DNA of 64,000 nucleotides from Gammaproteobacteria bacterium (GCA_022825505.1 JAJDWR010000027.1:79377-143376); one strand, 5' to 3'. Numbered from the stretch's first letter, positions 18,348 through 35,721 are shown. Notes: generated by a model from the sequence alone, not told the origin. Program-made: numbers and translations.

Positions 18348-19388
18348 TCATGCTCCTTCGTTGGGCGCGCCGTCGAGTTGAAGGCCCTCGACGCCGGCGA
18401 GTATGGCGCGTCCCAGTTGATGCACGGCCAGGGCATACATGACGCTGCGGTTGTAGCGGGTAATCACCCGGAAATTGTGAAACCCGACCCAGTATTCCTG
18501 GCCGTCATCGCCTTCCAGCGACAGCAGGGTGACGGGCGTTTCGGCGGGCAGGTCCGAGGCAATCTCGTAGCCGGCCTCGCGAACCGAAGCCAGGGAGTCG
18601 TTCAGGTCCATGCTGTTGTCCGATTCGCCGGCGGAGCGCCCGTCGCCCGGCACGGCGCGCTCCACCACCGTTTCGCCCGCCCGCCAGCCGTGGGCACTGA
18701 AGTAGTTCGCGACACTGGCGAGCACGTCCTCCCAGTCTTCCCAGAGGTCGCGCGTGCCGTCGCCGTTGCCGTCCACGGCGTAGGCGCGGAAACTGGACGA
18801 GATGAACTGACCGGCGCCCATGGCGCCTGCGTAGGAGCCCAGCAGCGCCTCGGGATCCATGCCTTCCTCCCGGACCAGCAGGAAGAAGGCCTCCAGTTCG
18901 GAGGTGAAGAACGCGGACCGCGGCGGATAGGCGAAGGCCAGCGTCGCCAGCGCGTCGATGACGCGGTAGCTTCCCATCCGTGTGCCGTAGTTGGTTTCCA
19001 CGCCCAGGATGGCCACCAGCACCTCGGGAGCGACGCCGAACGACTCGCTGGTGCTGGCGATTTGCTCGGCGTGATCCTGCCAGAACGCCACTCCGCCGTC
19101 GATGCGGGTGTCGGTCAGAAAGATGTCGCGGTATTCGTGCCAGGCCAGGACCCGTTCGGCGGGCCTGGATATGGCTTCGAGGATGCTCTGTTCGATCTCC
19201 GCCTGTTCCAGGATTGCGCCCAGTTCGGCGGCATCGAAGCCATGCTCCTCTACCATCCGTTCGACAAAGGCGCTTCGCGCCCTGTCCACCTCAGCCGGAT
19301 CGAAGTCAATGGCCCAGGCGGCATTCGCCGTCATCGATAACCCGATAAGAAAAAGCCCGACGGGTACGGGCTGCAAACGAGCGTTCAC
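18348..19388 (-). CDS. mltB: Membrane-bound lytic murein transglycosylase B
   Basis: A 346-aa family GH103 lytic transglycosylase that cleaves the MurNAc-GlcNAc bond of peptidoglycan. The catalytic Glu131 lies in ILGVETNYGTRMG. Other family segments are AMGAGQFISSSFRAYAVDG and the C-terminal VITRYNRSVMYALAVHQLG. The GTG start at 19388 overlaps the rodA stop as GTGA and gives a signal peptide (GLFLIGLSMTANAAWA). No lipobox Cys is present, so it may be periplasmic rather than lipid-anchored like E. coli MltB. Confidence 0.93.
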   Translation of the reverse strand: MNARLQPVPVGLFLIGLSMTANAAWAIDFDPAEVDRARSAFVERMVEEHGFDAAELGAILEQAEIEQSILEAISRPAERVLAWHEYRDIFLTDTRIDGGVAFWQDHAEQIASTSESFGVAPEVLVAILGVETNYGTRMGSYRVIDALATLAFAYPPRSAFFTSELEAFFLLVREEGMDPEALLGSYAGAMGAGQFISSSFRAYAVDGNGDGTRDLWEDWEDVLASVANYFSAHGWRAGETVVERAVPGDGRSAGESDNSMDLNDSLASVREAGYEIASDLPAETPVTLLSLEGDDGQEYWVGFHNFRVITRYNRSVMYALAVHQLGRAILAGVEGLQLDGAPNEGA

Positions 19389-20521
19389 GTTACCAATAGT
19401 CTCCGGTTGCCATGTATCGCCGTGAGGATGCCGAGTCCCGCCATCAGCGTCACCATGGAGGTGCCGCCGAGGCTGATCAGCGGCAGCGGCACGCCTACCA
19501 CCGGCAGCAGGCCGCAGACCATGCCGGCATTCACGAAGACGTGCAGGAAGAAGGTCAGGCTCAGCCCGCCTGCCAGCAGGCGGCCGAAGTTGTCCTGGGC
19601 CTGGGCGGCGATGTACAGCCCGCGCCCGACCACCACGAGATACAGACCCAGCAGGAACAGCAGGCCGAGCAGGCCGAACTCTTCGCCCATGACGGCGAAG
19701 ATGAAGTCCGTGGAGCGTTCGGGAAGGAATTCCAGGTGCGACTGCGTACCGTTCAGCCAGCCCCTGCCGAACAGGCCGCCGGAGCCCAGCGCGATCTTCG
19801 ACTGGATGATGTTGTAACCGGCCCCCAGCGGGTCCGACTCGGGATTGAGAAACGTCAGCACCCGGGCGCGCTGATAGTCCAGCATGGTATTCCACAATAT
19901 CGGGACCATGCCCAGCGCGAGCACGCCGCAAGCTGCGATGATGCGCAGGCTGACACCGGCCAGGAGTACCGTCAGCGCGCCCGCAGCGAACACCAGCGCA
20001 GCCGTGCCGAGATCGGGCTGACGGAGAATCAGCAGCGTGGGGACCGCGATGATGCACGCGAGAACGCCCAGGTTCAGCAGGGTTGGCGGCAGCGCCCGGT
20101 CGTGCATGTACCACGCGATCATCAACGGTACCGAGAGCTTCAACAACTCCGACGGCTGGAAGCGGATAACGCCCCAGTCCAGCCAGCGTTGCGCGCCGTT
20201 GCCTACCGCGCCGTCAACCAGCACCCAGAGCAACAAACCGACGGAGGCCAGGAAAATCCATGGCGTCCACATCCGCAACGTCGACGGGGCAACCTGCGCG
20301 GCCACCACGAAGGCCAGCAGGCCGACGGACAATCGTACTCCCTGCCGGAGCAGCAACGGCATGTTCTGGTCCGCCGCGCTGTACAGGATCACCAGTCCGA
20401 GGGCGCACACGGCGAGACTGCTGATCGCCAGCGGCAGGTCCATCATGAAACTGCGCCCCTGGAACGGATTCCGGATGGCGGCCTGCGACGAGCCGGCGTC
20501 GAGGAAGAGTCGTCTAGCCAT
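19385..20521 (-). CDS. rodA: Rod-shape peptidoglycan polymerase RodA
   Basis: A 378-aa SEDS-family glycosyltransferase with about ten transmembrane segments. It polymerises glycan strands during elongation with PBP2. Typical segments are IRFQPSELLKLSVPL, LRQPDLGTAALV, GSGGLFGRGWLNGTQSHLEFLPE (split here as GLFGRGWLNGTQ and HLEFLPE), TDFIFAVMGEEFG and PLPLISLGGTSM. The ATG at 20521 begins 8 nt inside the end of mrdA. It overlaps mltB by 4 nt. Confidence 0.95.
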   Translation of the reverse strand: MARRLFLDAGSSQAAIRNPFQGRSFMMDLPLAISSLAVCALGLVILYSAADQNMPLLLRQGVRLSVGLLAFVVAAQVAPSTLRMWTPWIFLASVGLLLWVLVDGAVGNGAQRWLDWGVIRFQPSELLKLSVPLMIAWYMHDRALPPTLLNLGVLACIIAVPTLLILRQPDLGTAALVFAAGALTVLLAGVSLRIIAACGVLALGMVPILWNTMLDYQRARVLTFLNPESDPLGAGYNIIQSKIALGSGGLFGRGWLNGTQSHLEFLPERSTDFIFAVMGEEFGLLGLLFLLGLYLVVVGRGLYIAAQAQDNFGRLLAGGLSLTFFLHVFVNAGMVCGLLPVVGVPLPLISLGGTSMVTLMAGLGILTAIHGNRRLLVT

Positions 20522-22415
20522 AATCTTCCGCCGCCAGGTAAACGTCCAGGATCCTGCGCGCCGCCTGGGCCGGCAATCCGCTGCCGGAGCCGCCGTTCTC
20601 AACAACGACGGCAAGCGCGATGGTGGGATTGTCGGCCGGCGCAAAGGCGATGAACAGACCATGGTCCCGCAGGCGTTCGTCCAGCGCGTCTTCGTCGTAT
20701 TCCTCGTCCTGGGCCAGGGAAATCACCTGCGCGGTTCCGGTCTTGCCGGCGACGCGGTACGGTGCCTGCAGCATCGCGAGGCGCGCGGTGCCTTGCGGGT
20801 CCTCGGTCACTCCGATCATCGCTTCCCGGATGCGCTGCCAATGCCGTGCATCGATTTCCGGGAGCGAGTCCAGCCGGACCGGATCGATTCGCACGACATC
20901 GCCGCTCACGGCCGTCTGTGTTGCCACCACCAGGCGGGGCTTCAGCCGCGCGCCTGCCGCCAGTACCGCGGTGGCGTGCGCCAGCTGCAGCGGCGTCGCT
21001 GTCGTGTAGCCCTGGCCGATGCCGGAGATGACCGTCTCGCCCGGGAACCAGGTCTGGTCTTCGCGCCGCGGGAAATTGTTTCGTTTCCACTCCCTGGACG
21101 GGACCACGCCCCGAGTCTCCCCGCCGATGTCGATTCCGGTCTGCGCGCCGAATCCGAATACTCTCAGCGAAGAATCGATGGCGTCGATGCCCATGTTCAC
21201 CGCCAGCCGGTAGAAGTACACGTCGCAGGACTCCACCACCGCCTTGTGCAGGTCCACCAGTCCGTGGCCTTCGCGTCTCCAGTCACGGTACTGGTGGGTC
21301 TGGCCGGGCAGGGAGTAATGTCCGGCGCAGTAGGTGGGATCGTCCGGATTGAGGGCGTTCAGATTCATCGCCGCGAGGCCCAGGAACGGCTTGACGGTGG
21401 AGCCCGGCGGATAGCCTCCGGCCAACGCCCGGTTGAACAGCGGCTTGTCGGGATTCGTCTCAAGCTCGCGGTAGCCGCTGTAGCTCAATCCGGATGCAAA
21501 CCGGTTCGGATCGAACGCCGGCGTGCTGACCAGCGCCAGCACGTCGCCCGTGGCGGGTTCGATGGCGACGGCCGCGCCCCGCAAGCCCTCCATGGCCATC
21601 TGGGCGGCCAGTTGAAGCTCGATATCGAGGCTGACCACCAGGTTCTTGCCGGGGACGGGCCAGCGGGTGTCGAGGTTGCCGGGCATCGAGTCGGTCGATG
21701 CCCCCACCGCGGCGGGGTCCACCAGCACGCGTCCCTGCGCATTGACCAGTTGCTGACGGAACCCGACCGTACCGTGCAGGTCTTCCTGGTAACTGCGTTC
21801 CACGCCGCTGATGCCGATGAGCGCGGTGGCCGCATAATTGGCCCGGTCGATGCGTTCCAGGTCCCCGGCGCTGATGCTGCCCATGTAGCCGATGGAGTGC
21901 CCGGTCAGATCGCCGTAGGGATAGTGGCGGATCAGGCCCTCGCGTATGTCGATGCCGCTGAACCGATGGCGCCGCGCCGAAAATCGCGCGGCCTGCGACT
22001 CGGTCAGGTTCGCCAGCACGACGCGCTCGAACCTGCGGTGGGAATTGACAGCATCGACCAGGTTCCCGCGCTCCGCCGGGTCCAGCAGTTCAAGGGCCTC
22101 CAGCGCCTGCAGCGATGCCTGGAGATCGACGATCTCCTCGGGAATCGCCACCAGTTCCCATGCCGGCAGGTTTTCCGCCAGCAACTGCCCGTTGCGATCG
22201 AAAATCAGGCCACGCGTCGGCGCCAGCGGTTCGATCCGCATCCGATTGCCCTGGGCCAGTTCGGCAAAGACTTCATGGTGCGAGACCTGTATCTGGAACA
22301 GCCGCCAGACCAGAACGCCGGACATCGCCACGACGAGAACGGCCGTGAACACCAGCCGGGAAATGACCAGACGCTGTTCCTCCCAGCGATCCCGGATCTG
22401 CAATTGCCTGCGCAT
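20514..22415 (-). CDS. mrdA: Penicillin-binding protein 2 (elongasome transpeptidase)
   Basis: A 633-aa class B PBP that cross-links peptidoglycan in the elongasome. A single membrane anchor lies near residues 20-40 (VFTAVLVVAMSGVLVWRLF), then the pedestal domain. The transpeptidase motifs are STVK (active Ser339) in YPPGSTVKPF, SCD in VVESCDVYFYR, and KTG in VAGKTGTAQV. It follows mreD by 3 nt and overlaps rodA by 8 nt, fitting its obligate pairing with RodA. Confidence 0.96.
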   Translation of the reverse strand: MRRQLQIRDRWEEQRLVISRLVFTAVLVVAMSGVLVWRLFQIQVSHHEVFAELAQGNRMRIEPLAPTRGLIFDRNGQLLAENLPAWELVAIPEEIVDLQASLQALEALELLDPAERGNLVDAVNSHRRFERVVLANLTESQAARFSARRHRFSGIDIREGLIRHYPYGDLTGHSIGYMGSISAGDLERIDRANYAATALIGISGVERSYQEDLHGTVGFRQQLVNAQGRVLVDPAAVGASTDSMPGNLDTRWPVPGKNLVVSLDIELQLAAQMAMEGLRGAAVAIEPATGDVLALVSTPAFDPNRFASGLSYSGYRELETNPDKPLFNRALAGGYPPGSTVKPFLGLAAMNLNALNPDDPTYCAGHYSLPGQTHQYRDWRREGHGLVDLHKAVVESCDVYFYRLAVNMGIDAIDSSLRVFGFGAQTGIDIGGETRGVVPSREWKRNNFPRREDQTWFPGETVISGIGQGYTTATPLQLAHATAVLAAGARLKPRLVVATQTAVSGDVVRIDPVRLDSLPEIDARHWQRIREAMIGVTEDPQGTARLAMLQAPYRVAGKTGTAQVISLAQDEEYDEDALDERLRDHGLFIAFAPADNPTIALAVVVENGGSGSGLPAQAARRILDVYLAAEDYG

Positions 22416-22418
22416 CGT

Positions 22419-22907
22419 CTAGGCTGCCTTCATGTCGTCACGGCCGAACCGGCCCAGCGCAATCATGACCATCGGCCACAGCAACGCGCTGGAGAGGAGT
22501 GGCGCCCAGGTGATCGGGCCGGGAATCCCACGCTGACCGACGCCATCGATCCAGAACAGGAGGAAGCGGTAGAGAACGAGCATCAGCACCACCGTCACCG
22601 TCACCTGCCAGACCAGGGCGACGCGAATGCGCAGGTGCAGGCGCAGACTCAGGTAGACGATCGGCAACAGCGCCAGCGCATGCCTGCCAAGCAGGGAACC
22701 GGTGAGCATGTCCAGCGCAAGGCCCATGGCAAAGGCGGCCAGCAGGCCGATGTGCCCGGGTCTGGCGACGGCCCAGTAGATCAGGACCAGCGGGACCCAG
22801 TCCGGCCGGAACGGCGCAACCCGGTCGCCCAGGGGGACGATCGACAGCGCCAGCGCCAGGACGAAGGTCGCCACGGGCAGGACAAACGGCTGTATCCGCG
22901 CCATCAT
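22419..22907 (-). CDS. mreD: Rod shape-determining protein MreD
   Basis: A 162-aa inner-membrane protein with about five or six hydrophobic helices and the family segment RPDWVPLVLIYWAVA, followed by GLALDMLTGSLLGRHALAL. It joins MreC, RodA and PBP2 in the elongasome. The ATG at 22907 overlaps the mreC stop by 4 nt. Confidence 0.92.
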   Translation of the reverse strand: MMARIQPFVLPVATFVLALALSIVPLGDRVAPFRPDWVPLVLIYWAVARPGHIGLLAAFAMGLALDMLTGSLLGRHALALLPIVYLSLRLHLRIRVALVWQVTVTVVLMLVLYRFLLFWIDGVGQRGIPGPITWAPLLSSALLWPMVMIALGRFGRDDMKAA

Positions 22908-23788
22908 TGCCCCGTCTCCGCCGGACCGCCGGTTGCAGCGGTCAATCCGACTTCGTCCGCATTCATCACCAGCAGGACCTCGCGGCCCCGGTCCAGCCCG
23001 GCGCTGGGTTGGGCAAGTACCCGCGCGAACGACTGACCGGGACGTCGCTGCACGGCCGTCACCCGGCCGACCGGGTAGCCCGGCGGGAATACGCCGCCCA
23101 GCCCCGACGTCACCAGCAAATCGCCTTGCCGGACGTCGGCGCTGTTGGTCAGGTAGGGCAGGTTCAGCAGGCCCGTCTCTCCGGTGCCCAGGGCTATGGT
23201 TCTCAGGCCGGTCCGGTTGAGGGCGACGGGCAGCCCGTGATTGGAATCGCTGATCAGCACGGCCTGGGCGGTGAGGGCGTCCACGATGTCGATCTGGCCG
23301 ACCACCCCGTCGGCGTCCAGCAGGGCCTGACCCACATAGACGCCGTTCAGGACGCCCCGGTTGACGGTGAACCGCTGCCGATAGGGATCCGGGTCCACGG
23401 AGAGGATTTCGGCGACCAGCATCCGGTCGGCGACGCTCTGGCTGGAATCCAGCATGGCGCGCAGCCGGTCGTTTTCCGCCTCCAGCGTGTCCATGCGCTG
23501 CAGGCGCACGTCGTAGCCGCGAAGGTCGTTCTTCAGGCGGGCGTTCTCTTCGAGCAGCGCTGCACGGCTGGCGAACGAATCGCTTGCCCAGCGCCAGGCG
23601 GCGAACGGCCGGTCCACCCCGACCTGTACCGGATAGACGATCACTGAAGCAACCTGGCGGACGCGGTTGAGGGAGCCGGTTTCCCGGTGGTCCAGGATCA
23701 TCATCGTCAGGCTGACGGCCGCGAGCAGCACCAGTCGAATGCTCAGCGCAGTCGATGACTTTCTCTTGCCCGATTCAGCAGCCGGCAT
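22904..23788 (-). CDS. mreC: Rod shape-determining protein MreC
   Basis: A 294-aa bitopic protein: one N-terminal membrane helix (LSIRLVLLAAVSLTMMIL), a coiled coil (about 75-115, EENARLKNDLRGYD and TLEAENDRLRAMLD) and a beta domain (VGQALLDADGVVGQID, DLLVTSGLGGVFPPGYPVG). It connects MreB filaments to PBP2. It lies 97 nt after mreB; no strong terminator is seen between them, so one operon is likely. Confidence 0.94.
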   Translation of the reverse strand: MPAAESGKRKSSTALSIRLVLLAAVSLTMMILDHRETGSLNRVRQVASVIVYPVQVGVDRPFAAWRWASDSFASRAALLEENARLKNDLRGYDVRLQRMDTLEAENDRLRAMLDSSQSVADRMLVAEILSVDPDPYRQRFTVNRGVLNGVYVGQALLDADGVVGQIDIVDALTAQAVLISDSNHGLPVALNRTGLRTIALGTGETGLLNLPYLTNSADVRQGDLLVTSGLGGVFPPGYPVGRVTAVQRRPGQSFARVLAQPSAGLDRGREVLLVMNADEVGLTAATGGPAETGQ

Positions 23789-23885
23789 CAGTCACCCGGA
23801 TTGCAGGTCATTGCACCGTCCCCAACCGGCATCCGAAATTGCGGTTGCCGTTCGTTGCACCGTGCCATTTTACCCGACGGGTCGC

Positions 23886-25324
<1,439 letters not shown>

Positions 25325-25388
25325 TTGTCACGGGCGGGCCTGCGCCCGCCGATATGCAGTTGTCAGTCGGATAGAGCACCGGACCGGG

Positions 25389-26840
25389 ATGCACGACGCA
25401 ACCATTGCGCAACTGGCGGAGGCTCTCCGCACGGGCAAGGTGTCGGCGGTGGAACTCGCCGAACACTTTCTGGCCCGCATCGAGCGCTTTGGCGGGGACC
25501 TCAATGCCTTCATCACCGTCACCCCGGAGTCGGCCCGCGCCCAGGCCGAGCGGGCCGACGCACGACTTGCCGCCGGGGACTCGACCCCGCTGACCGGCAT
25601 CCCCATCGCCCACAAGGACATTTTCTGTACCCGGGGAGTCAGGACGTCCTGCGGCTCGCGCATGCTCGACAACTTCATCTCGCCCTACAACGCCGCAGCG
25701 GTGGAAAGGCTCGAAGCAGCGGGCGCGGTGATGCTCGGCAAGACGAACATGGATGAATTTGCCATGGGGTCGTCCAACGAGAACAGCCATTACGGGCCGG
25801 TGCGCAATCCGTGGGACCGGGACACCGTTCCGGGCGGATCGTCGGGTGGCTCTGCGGCCGCGGTGGCGGCGCGCCTCGTGCCGGGCGCCACCGGCACGGA
25901 TACCGGCGGCTCGATCCGCCAGCCAGCCGCCCTGTGCGGCATCACCGGCATCAAGCCCACCTACGGGCGCGTATCGCGGTGGGGCATGGTGGCTTTTGCC
26001 TCCAGCCTGGACCAGGCCGGTACCCTGGCGCGCACGGCGGAGGACGCCGCGCTGATGCTTAAGGTCATGGCAGGCCCCGACCCGCGCGACTCCACCGCGC
26101 TGCCCGATCCCGTTCCCGACTACATCGCCGGGCTTGCGAAGCCGATCGGAAGCATGACCATCGGCGTGGTGGACGATTTCTTCGACGACGGCCTCGACTC
26201 CGACAACGCGCAACGGGTCCGCGATGCCCTGGCGGTCATGGAGCGTCTCGGCGCCACCCTGAAGTCCATTCGGCTGGAGAACATCGGGCTGTCGGTGCCT
26301 GCCTACTATGTTGTCGCACCGGCCGAAGCCTCCTCCAACCTTTCGCGGTTCGATGGCGTGCGTTTCGGCCACCGCGCAGAGGGTGCGGGCGACCTGACCG
26401 AGCTGTACATGCGAACCCGCGGCGAAGGTTTCGGGGCGGAGGTCAAGCGGCGCATACTGACGGGGACCTACGTGCTTTCCGCGGGTTACTTCGACGCCTA
26501 CTACCTGCAGGCGCAGAAGGTGCGTCAGCTCATCAGCGAGGATTTCGCCCGCGCGTTCCGGGAGGTGGACGTCATTGCCGGACCCACCACGCCGACGCCC
26601 GCCTTCCCGCTGGGCCAGAAGGTCGACGATCCCGTCGAGATGTATCTGAACGACATCTATACCATCGGCGCGCCGCTTGCGGGTCTGCCGGCGCTGTCCA
26701 TGCCGTGCGGCCTGGTGCGGGGGCTGCCGGTAGGACTGCAGCTTGTCGGGCCTCATCTCAGTGAAGGCCGGCTGCTGCGTGCCGCCCACGGGTTTCAGCG
26801 CGAGACGGATTGGCACACGCTGGCGCCGCCGGGGATATAG
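25389..26840 (+). CDS. gatA: Asp-tRNA(Asn)/Glu-tRNA(Gln) amidotransferase subunit A
   Basis: A 483-aa amidase-signature enzyme that releases ammonia from glutamine. The Ser-cisSer-Lys machinery is visible: Lys in IAHKDIFCT, and Ser residues in [16 protein letters not shown] and [15 protein letters not shown]. The amidase core continues with [23 protein letters not shown] (split as [13 protein letters not shown] and FASSLDQAG). It lies between gatC and gatB. Confidence 0.96.
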   Translation: MHDATIAQLAEALRTGKVSAVELAEHFLARIERFGGDLNAFITVTPESARAQAERADARLAAGDSTPLTGIPIAHKDIFCTRGVRTSCGSRMLDNFISPYNAAAVERLEAAGAVMLGKTNMDEFAMGSSNENSHYGPVRNPWDRDTVPGGSSGGSAAAVAARLVPGATGTDTGGSIRQPAALCGITGIKPTYGRVSRWGMVAFASSLDQAGTLARTAEDAALMLKVMAGPDPRDSTALPDPVPDYIAGLAKPIGSMTIGVVDDFFDDGLDSDNAQRVRDALAVMERLGATLKSIRLENIGLSVPAYYVVAPAEASSNLSRFDGVRFGHRAEGAGDLTELYMRTRGEGFGAEVKRRILTGTYVLSAGYFDAYYLQAQKVRQLISEDFARAFREVDVIAGPTTPTPAFPLGQKVDDPVEMYLNDIYTIGAPLAGLPALSMPCGLVRGLPVGLQLVGPHLSEGRLLRAAHGFQRETDWHTLAPPGI

Positions 26841-26848
26841 CACTCGAC

Positions 26849-28288
26849 ATGGAATGGGAAGCCGTCATCGGACTGGAGATCCACACCCAGCTCGCCACCG
26901 CGAGCAAGATCTTCTCCGGTTCCTCCACGCGCTACGGCGCGCCGCCCAACAGCCAGGCGTCGCTGGTCGACCTGGGCTATCCCGGCGTGTTGCCGGTGCT
27001 CAACGCCGAGGCGGTGCACATGGCAATCCGGTTCGGCCTGGCGACGGGCTGCACCGTCGCCCGCCGCTCGGTGTTCGCGCGCAAGAACTACTTCTATCCC
27101 GATCTGCCCAAGGGGTACCAGATCTCCCAGTACGAGTTGCCCATCGTGTACGGCGGCCACCTGGACATCGTCATGGAAGACGGCAGGGTCAAGACCATCG
27201 GCATCACCCGGGCGCACCTGGAGGAGGATGCCGGCAAGTCCCTGCACGAGGACTTCCAGGGGCTCAGCGGCATCGACCTGAACCGCGCCGGGACGCCGCT
27301 GCTGGAGATCGTATCGGAGCCCGGTCTGCGCTCCGCCGGCGAGGCGGGCAATTACATGCGCGCCATCCACACGCTGGTGCGGTACCTCGGCATCTCCGAC
27401 GGCAACATGCAGGAGGGTTCGTTCCGCTGCGACGCCAATGTTTCCATCCGCCCGATGGGAGAGAGCGAACTCGGCACGAGAACGGAGATCAAGAACCTGA
27501 ATTCGTTCCGCTTTGTCGAGAAGGCCATCCAGGTGGAAATTGAGCGGCAGACCGACGTGCTCGAGGACGGCGGCAGCGTAGTGCAGGAAACCCGCCTGTA
27601 CGACGCGGACCGAAACGAGACCCGCGCCATGCGCGGCAAGGAGGAGGCCAACGACTACCGCTACTTTCCGGACCCGGACCTGCTCCCGGTGGTCGTCGGC
27701 GAGGCGCTGATCGAGCGCTTGCAGGCGGACTTGCCGGAGTTGCCGGCGGCGAAACGGGTGCGCTTTGCCGAACAGTACGGGCTCACCGCCTACGATGCCG
27801 ATGTCCTGACCGCCAATCCGGAATCGGCGGACTACTTCGAGGCGGCGGTGAATGCGAGCCGGTCGGCCTCGCCGAAGACGGTGGCCAACTGGTTCCAGGG
27901 CGAGTTGACTGCGATCCTCAAGCGAGAAGGCGTGGACGTGGCCGACACGCGGGTCGATGCGGCAACGCTGGCCACGCTGCTCGACCGCATCGCCGACGGC
28001 ATCCTGTCCGGCCGCATGGGCAAGGACGTCCTGGAAGCGCTGTGGAACGGCGAAGGATCGGTTGACGGGATCATCGAGGCGCGTGGGCTCAGGCAGATCA
28101 GCGACGCCGGGGCCATCGAGGCCCTGGTGGATCGGGCGATCGAGGGGTTCCCGGAGCAGGTGGCGCAGTACCGCAGCGGCAGGACGAAGGTCATCGGCTT
28201 CCTGGTCGGGCAGGTGATGAAGTCATCCCGGGGCAAGGCCAATCCGCGGCAGGTGAACGAGATGCTGAGGCGCAAGCTCGCAGGTTGA
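26849..28288 (+). CDS. gatB: Asp-tRNA(Asn)/Glu-tRNA(Gln) amidotransferase subunit B
   Basis: A 479-aa subunit that phosphorylates and amidates the mischarged tRNA. The start [15 protein letters not shown] at 26849 is the family N-terminus. [33 protein letters not shown] and [12 protein letters not shown] are signature regions. The C-terminal YqeY-like tail ends with [20 protein letters not shown]. It follows gatA by 8 nt. Presence of GatCAB suggests Asn-tRNA and/or Gln-tRNA is made indirectly. Confidence 0.97.
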   Translation: MEWEAVIGLEIHTQLATASKIFSGSSTRYGAPPNSQASLVDLGYPGVLPVLNAEAVHMAIRFGLATGCTVARRSVFARKNYFYPDLPKGYQISQYELPIVYGGHLDIVMEDGRVKTIGITRAHLEEDAGKSLHEDFQGLSGIDLNRAGTPLLEIVSEPGLRSAGEAGNYMRAIHTLVRYLGISDGNMQEGSFRCDANVSIRPMGESELGTRTEIKNLNSFRFVEKAIQVEIERQTDVLEDGGSVVQETRLYDADRNETRAMRGKEEANDYRYFPDPDLLPVVVGEALIERLQADLPELPAAKRVRFAEQYGLTAYDADVLTANPESADYFEAAVNASRSASPKTVANWFQGELTAILKREGVDVADTRVDAATLATLLDRIADGILSGRMGKDVLEALWNGEGSVDGIIEARGLRQISDAGAIEALVDRAIEGFPEQVAQYRSGRTKVIGFLVGQVMKSSRGKANPRQVNEMLRRKLAG

Positions 28289-28461
28289 TCGGACGCATTC
28301 CGCGGCGCTTCGGGCGATTTATCGCCGGGCAGCCGCTGCCGCGCGGTCCTGCGCAGATTCCGTACTGGCAGACCCGCTCCGGGCCGGGTATTCTTGTCCT
28401 TTCCCGCAGCGGTGGACAGGTGTGAAGAGTAGCCGGGACCCTTCAAAGAACTGAGATCCTT

Positions 28462-29085
28462 GTGGAGTCGGTAACTACCAATCGCACTGCTCCGGACGAG
28501 GGCCCCGGACCGACAACGCCTTCGGAAACCTGGTCGTACGAACATACGCGTATCCTGCCGGAGGCATTCGATGGACTCGATACCGACACGACGCTGAATA
28601 TTCTCGACGTGGGTCCGGCCGAGCCGCAGTCCATCGACTTCTTTCGCCGCTTCCGTTGTCAGCTCTACGTGGCGAACCTCTACAATCCTGCGCTTCCGGC
28701 GCACGGGATCGAGGAGGCCCCGGCATTCTTCGAATCCGTGGGTCGCGTGCGGTTTGACGTGTGTTTTCTGTGGGACTACATCAACTATCCGGACGATGAT
28801 GCCTTTGCGCGGTTCATATCGATCCTGACCGATCACATTCACGAGAATACGCGGTTGTACGCCATCGGCGCCTACTCGGCGGAGTTGCCACTGAGAGCCT
28901 ATCGGTACGCCATTTCCGACATGGACAAGTTGGCCATCCAGCCGGCCGGCGGTATTGTGCCCCAACCGCGCTCACGCAACGACATCGTAAAGGCCATGCG
29001 CCAGTGTGTAGTGCACAGGGCCGCCCTTCGCCGCGACAACCGGCTCGAACTGCTGCTCCGGACGGTTCGCTCGAACTGGAGCTGA
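28462..29085 (+). CDS. Hypothetical protein with methyltransferase-like fold features
   Basis: A 207-aa protein from GTG 28462. It has an alternating strand-helix pattern: LNILDVGPAEPQSIDFFRRF, LYVANLY, then RFDVCFLWDYINYPDDDAF and NTRLYAIGAYSAELPL. This resembles a class I methyltransferase-like core, but the glycine-rich SAM loop (DxGxGxG) is not present. The C-terminus (NDIVKAMRQCVVHRAALRRDNRLELLLRTVRS, kept as MRQCVVHRAALRRDNR) is basic. I do not recognise a named family. It stands between gatB and the met operon. Confidence 0.6.
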   Translation: MESVTTNRTAPDEGPGPTTPSETWSYEHTRILPEAFDGLDTDTTLNILDVGPAEPQSIDFFRRFRCQLYVANLYNPALPAHGIEEAPAFFESVGRVRFDVCFLWDYINYPDDDAFARFISILTDHIHENTRLYAIGAYSAELPLRAYRYAISDMDKLAIQPAGGIVPQPRSRNDIVKAMRQCVVHRAALRRDNRLELLLRTVRSNWS

Positions 29086-29102
29086 GCGGCGCCGGCCGCT
29101 GC

Positions 29103-29140
29103 CTGCGCTGTTGACCGCAGCCTACGCTGTTGACCGCAGC
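29103..29140 (+). repeat. 19-bp tandem direct repeat
   Basis: Two adjacent units, CCTGCGCTGTTGACCGCAG and CCTACGCTGTTGACCGCAG, differ at one base. They lie just after the hypothetical gene's stop and well upstream of the met operon promoter. Function is unknown. Confidence 0.75.
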
Positions 29141-29193
29141 AGCGGTTGCCGCCTCCATTCCCTGTCCCGATCCCATTCTGCTCGCTTCCGGGT

Positions 29194-29237
29194 TTGACAC
29201 TTGAGCGCTGGGCAGCTATATAACGGCATCGTTATAT
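29194..29237 (+). promoter_or_regulatory. met operon promoter with palindromic operator over the -10
   Basis: TTGACA (29194-29199), 17 nt, then TATATA (29217-29222) is a near-consensus sigma-70 promoter. A perfect palindrome ATATAACG-GCAT-CGTTATAT (29218-29237) covers the -10 and the start site, so a bound repressor would block RNA polymerase. The ArsR-family product of the next gene is the natural binder. The leader to the ATG at 29250 is only about 20 nt. Confidence 0.78.
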
Positions 29238-29249
29238 TCCAATGTTGTT

Positions 29250-34772
<5,523 letters not shown>

Positions 34773-34788
34773 CGTTCGGGGCGGATGC

Positions 34789-35721
34789 TTACGACAGACG
34801 CCCGAGGGTGACGCGCTCATGGCCGGCGAGGTCCCGATGGGTCCGGATGCCGCGAAAGCCGGAATGGCGCAGCAGAGTCCGTACCGCCGTGGCCTGATCG
34901 TTGCCATGTTCCAATAGCAGCGTACCGCCGGTTGAAAGCACGCGCGGCGTCTCTTCGATGATCTCCAGCAGGCATTCGAGGCCGTCCTCGCCGCCGTCGA
35001 GCGCCACACGGGGTTCGTGCCGCAGGTCGCCGGCGAAGAGCGCCTCGTCATTGGCTCTTACGTAGGGAGGATTGGCGGCGATGAAGTCGAAGCTGCCGTC
35101 TGCCAGCGCGCTGAACCAGTCAGACTGGACCCAGTCAACGCAAAGCCCGAGACGGGCGCCATTGGAGAAAGCAACTTCAAGCGCCGGGGCACTGCATTCG
35201 ACCGCTACCATCCTGCAGTAGGGACGGTGGTGCTTGATGGCCAGCGCAACGGCGCCGCAGCCGCTGCCCGCGTCCAGGACACGGGCGGGCTCGTCATCGG
35301 GCAGCCTGCCCAGAACCGCGTCCACCAACAATTCCGTTTCCGGTCGCGGAACCAGCGTGGCGGACGATACGGTCAACGAAAGGGAGTAAAACTCCCGGCG
35401 CCCGGTCAGGTAGGCCACGGGCACGCCTGCCTCGCGCCGCTCGACGAGCCGTTGGTATCGGGCGATTTCCGCGGCGGGTACGCCATGCTCCGGAAAGCCC
35501 ACGACAAAGCTCCGGGGACGGTCCATCGCGAATGCCAGCAGCAGTTCCGCGTCGAGACCCGGACTGCCGCCCGATGAGGCAAGCCGCTCGCGCGCCCGTT
35601 CAAGCAGCGCGCCGACGGAGCTCGCGCGAGCGGCCGAGCGGCCGTCTTCGCCCAGCCGGTCTTCCGGCCCATGCTGCGGGGTAGCCGCCACTGATACGCA
35701 AGTATCGGTTGAATGGCGCAT
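34789..35721 (-). CDS. prmC: Release factor glutamine methyltransferase
   Basis: A 310-aa enzyme that methylates the Gln of the GGQ motif in RF1 and RF2. The SAM site reads VLDAGSGCGAVALAI and the amide-recognition motif NPPY lies in FIAANPPYVRAND. TGRREFYSLSLTVSSATLVPRPETELL (seen as REFYSL and VPRPETELL) is the family signature. The ATG at 35721 overlaps the prfA stop by one base (TAATG). It converges on metH with 16 nt between stops. Confidence 0.94.
   Translation of the reverse strand: MRHSTDTCVSVAATPQHGPEDRLGEDGRSAARASSVGALLERARERLASSGGSPGLDAELLLAFAMDRPRSFVVGFPEHGVPAAEIARYQRLVERREAGVPVAYLTGRREFYSLSLTVSSATLVPRPETELLVDAVLGRLPDDEPARVLDAGSGCGAVALAIKHHRPYCRMVAVECSAPALEVAFSNGARLGLCVDWVQSDWFSALADGSFDFIAANPPYVRANDEALFAGDLRHEPRVALDGGEDGLECLLEIIEETPRVLSTGGTLLLEHGNDQATAVRTLLRHSGFRGIRTHRDLAGHERVTLGRLS

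Noticed and set aside
20037..23036. A 999-codon open frame on the plus strand
   Set aside because: It is fully antisense to rodA, mrdA and mreD, whose products are unmistakable. GC-rich codon bias keeps the opposite frame open.
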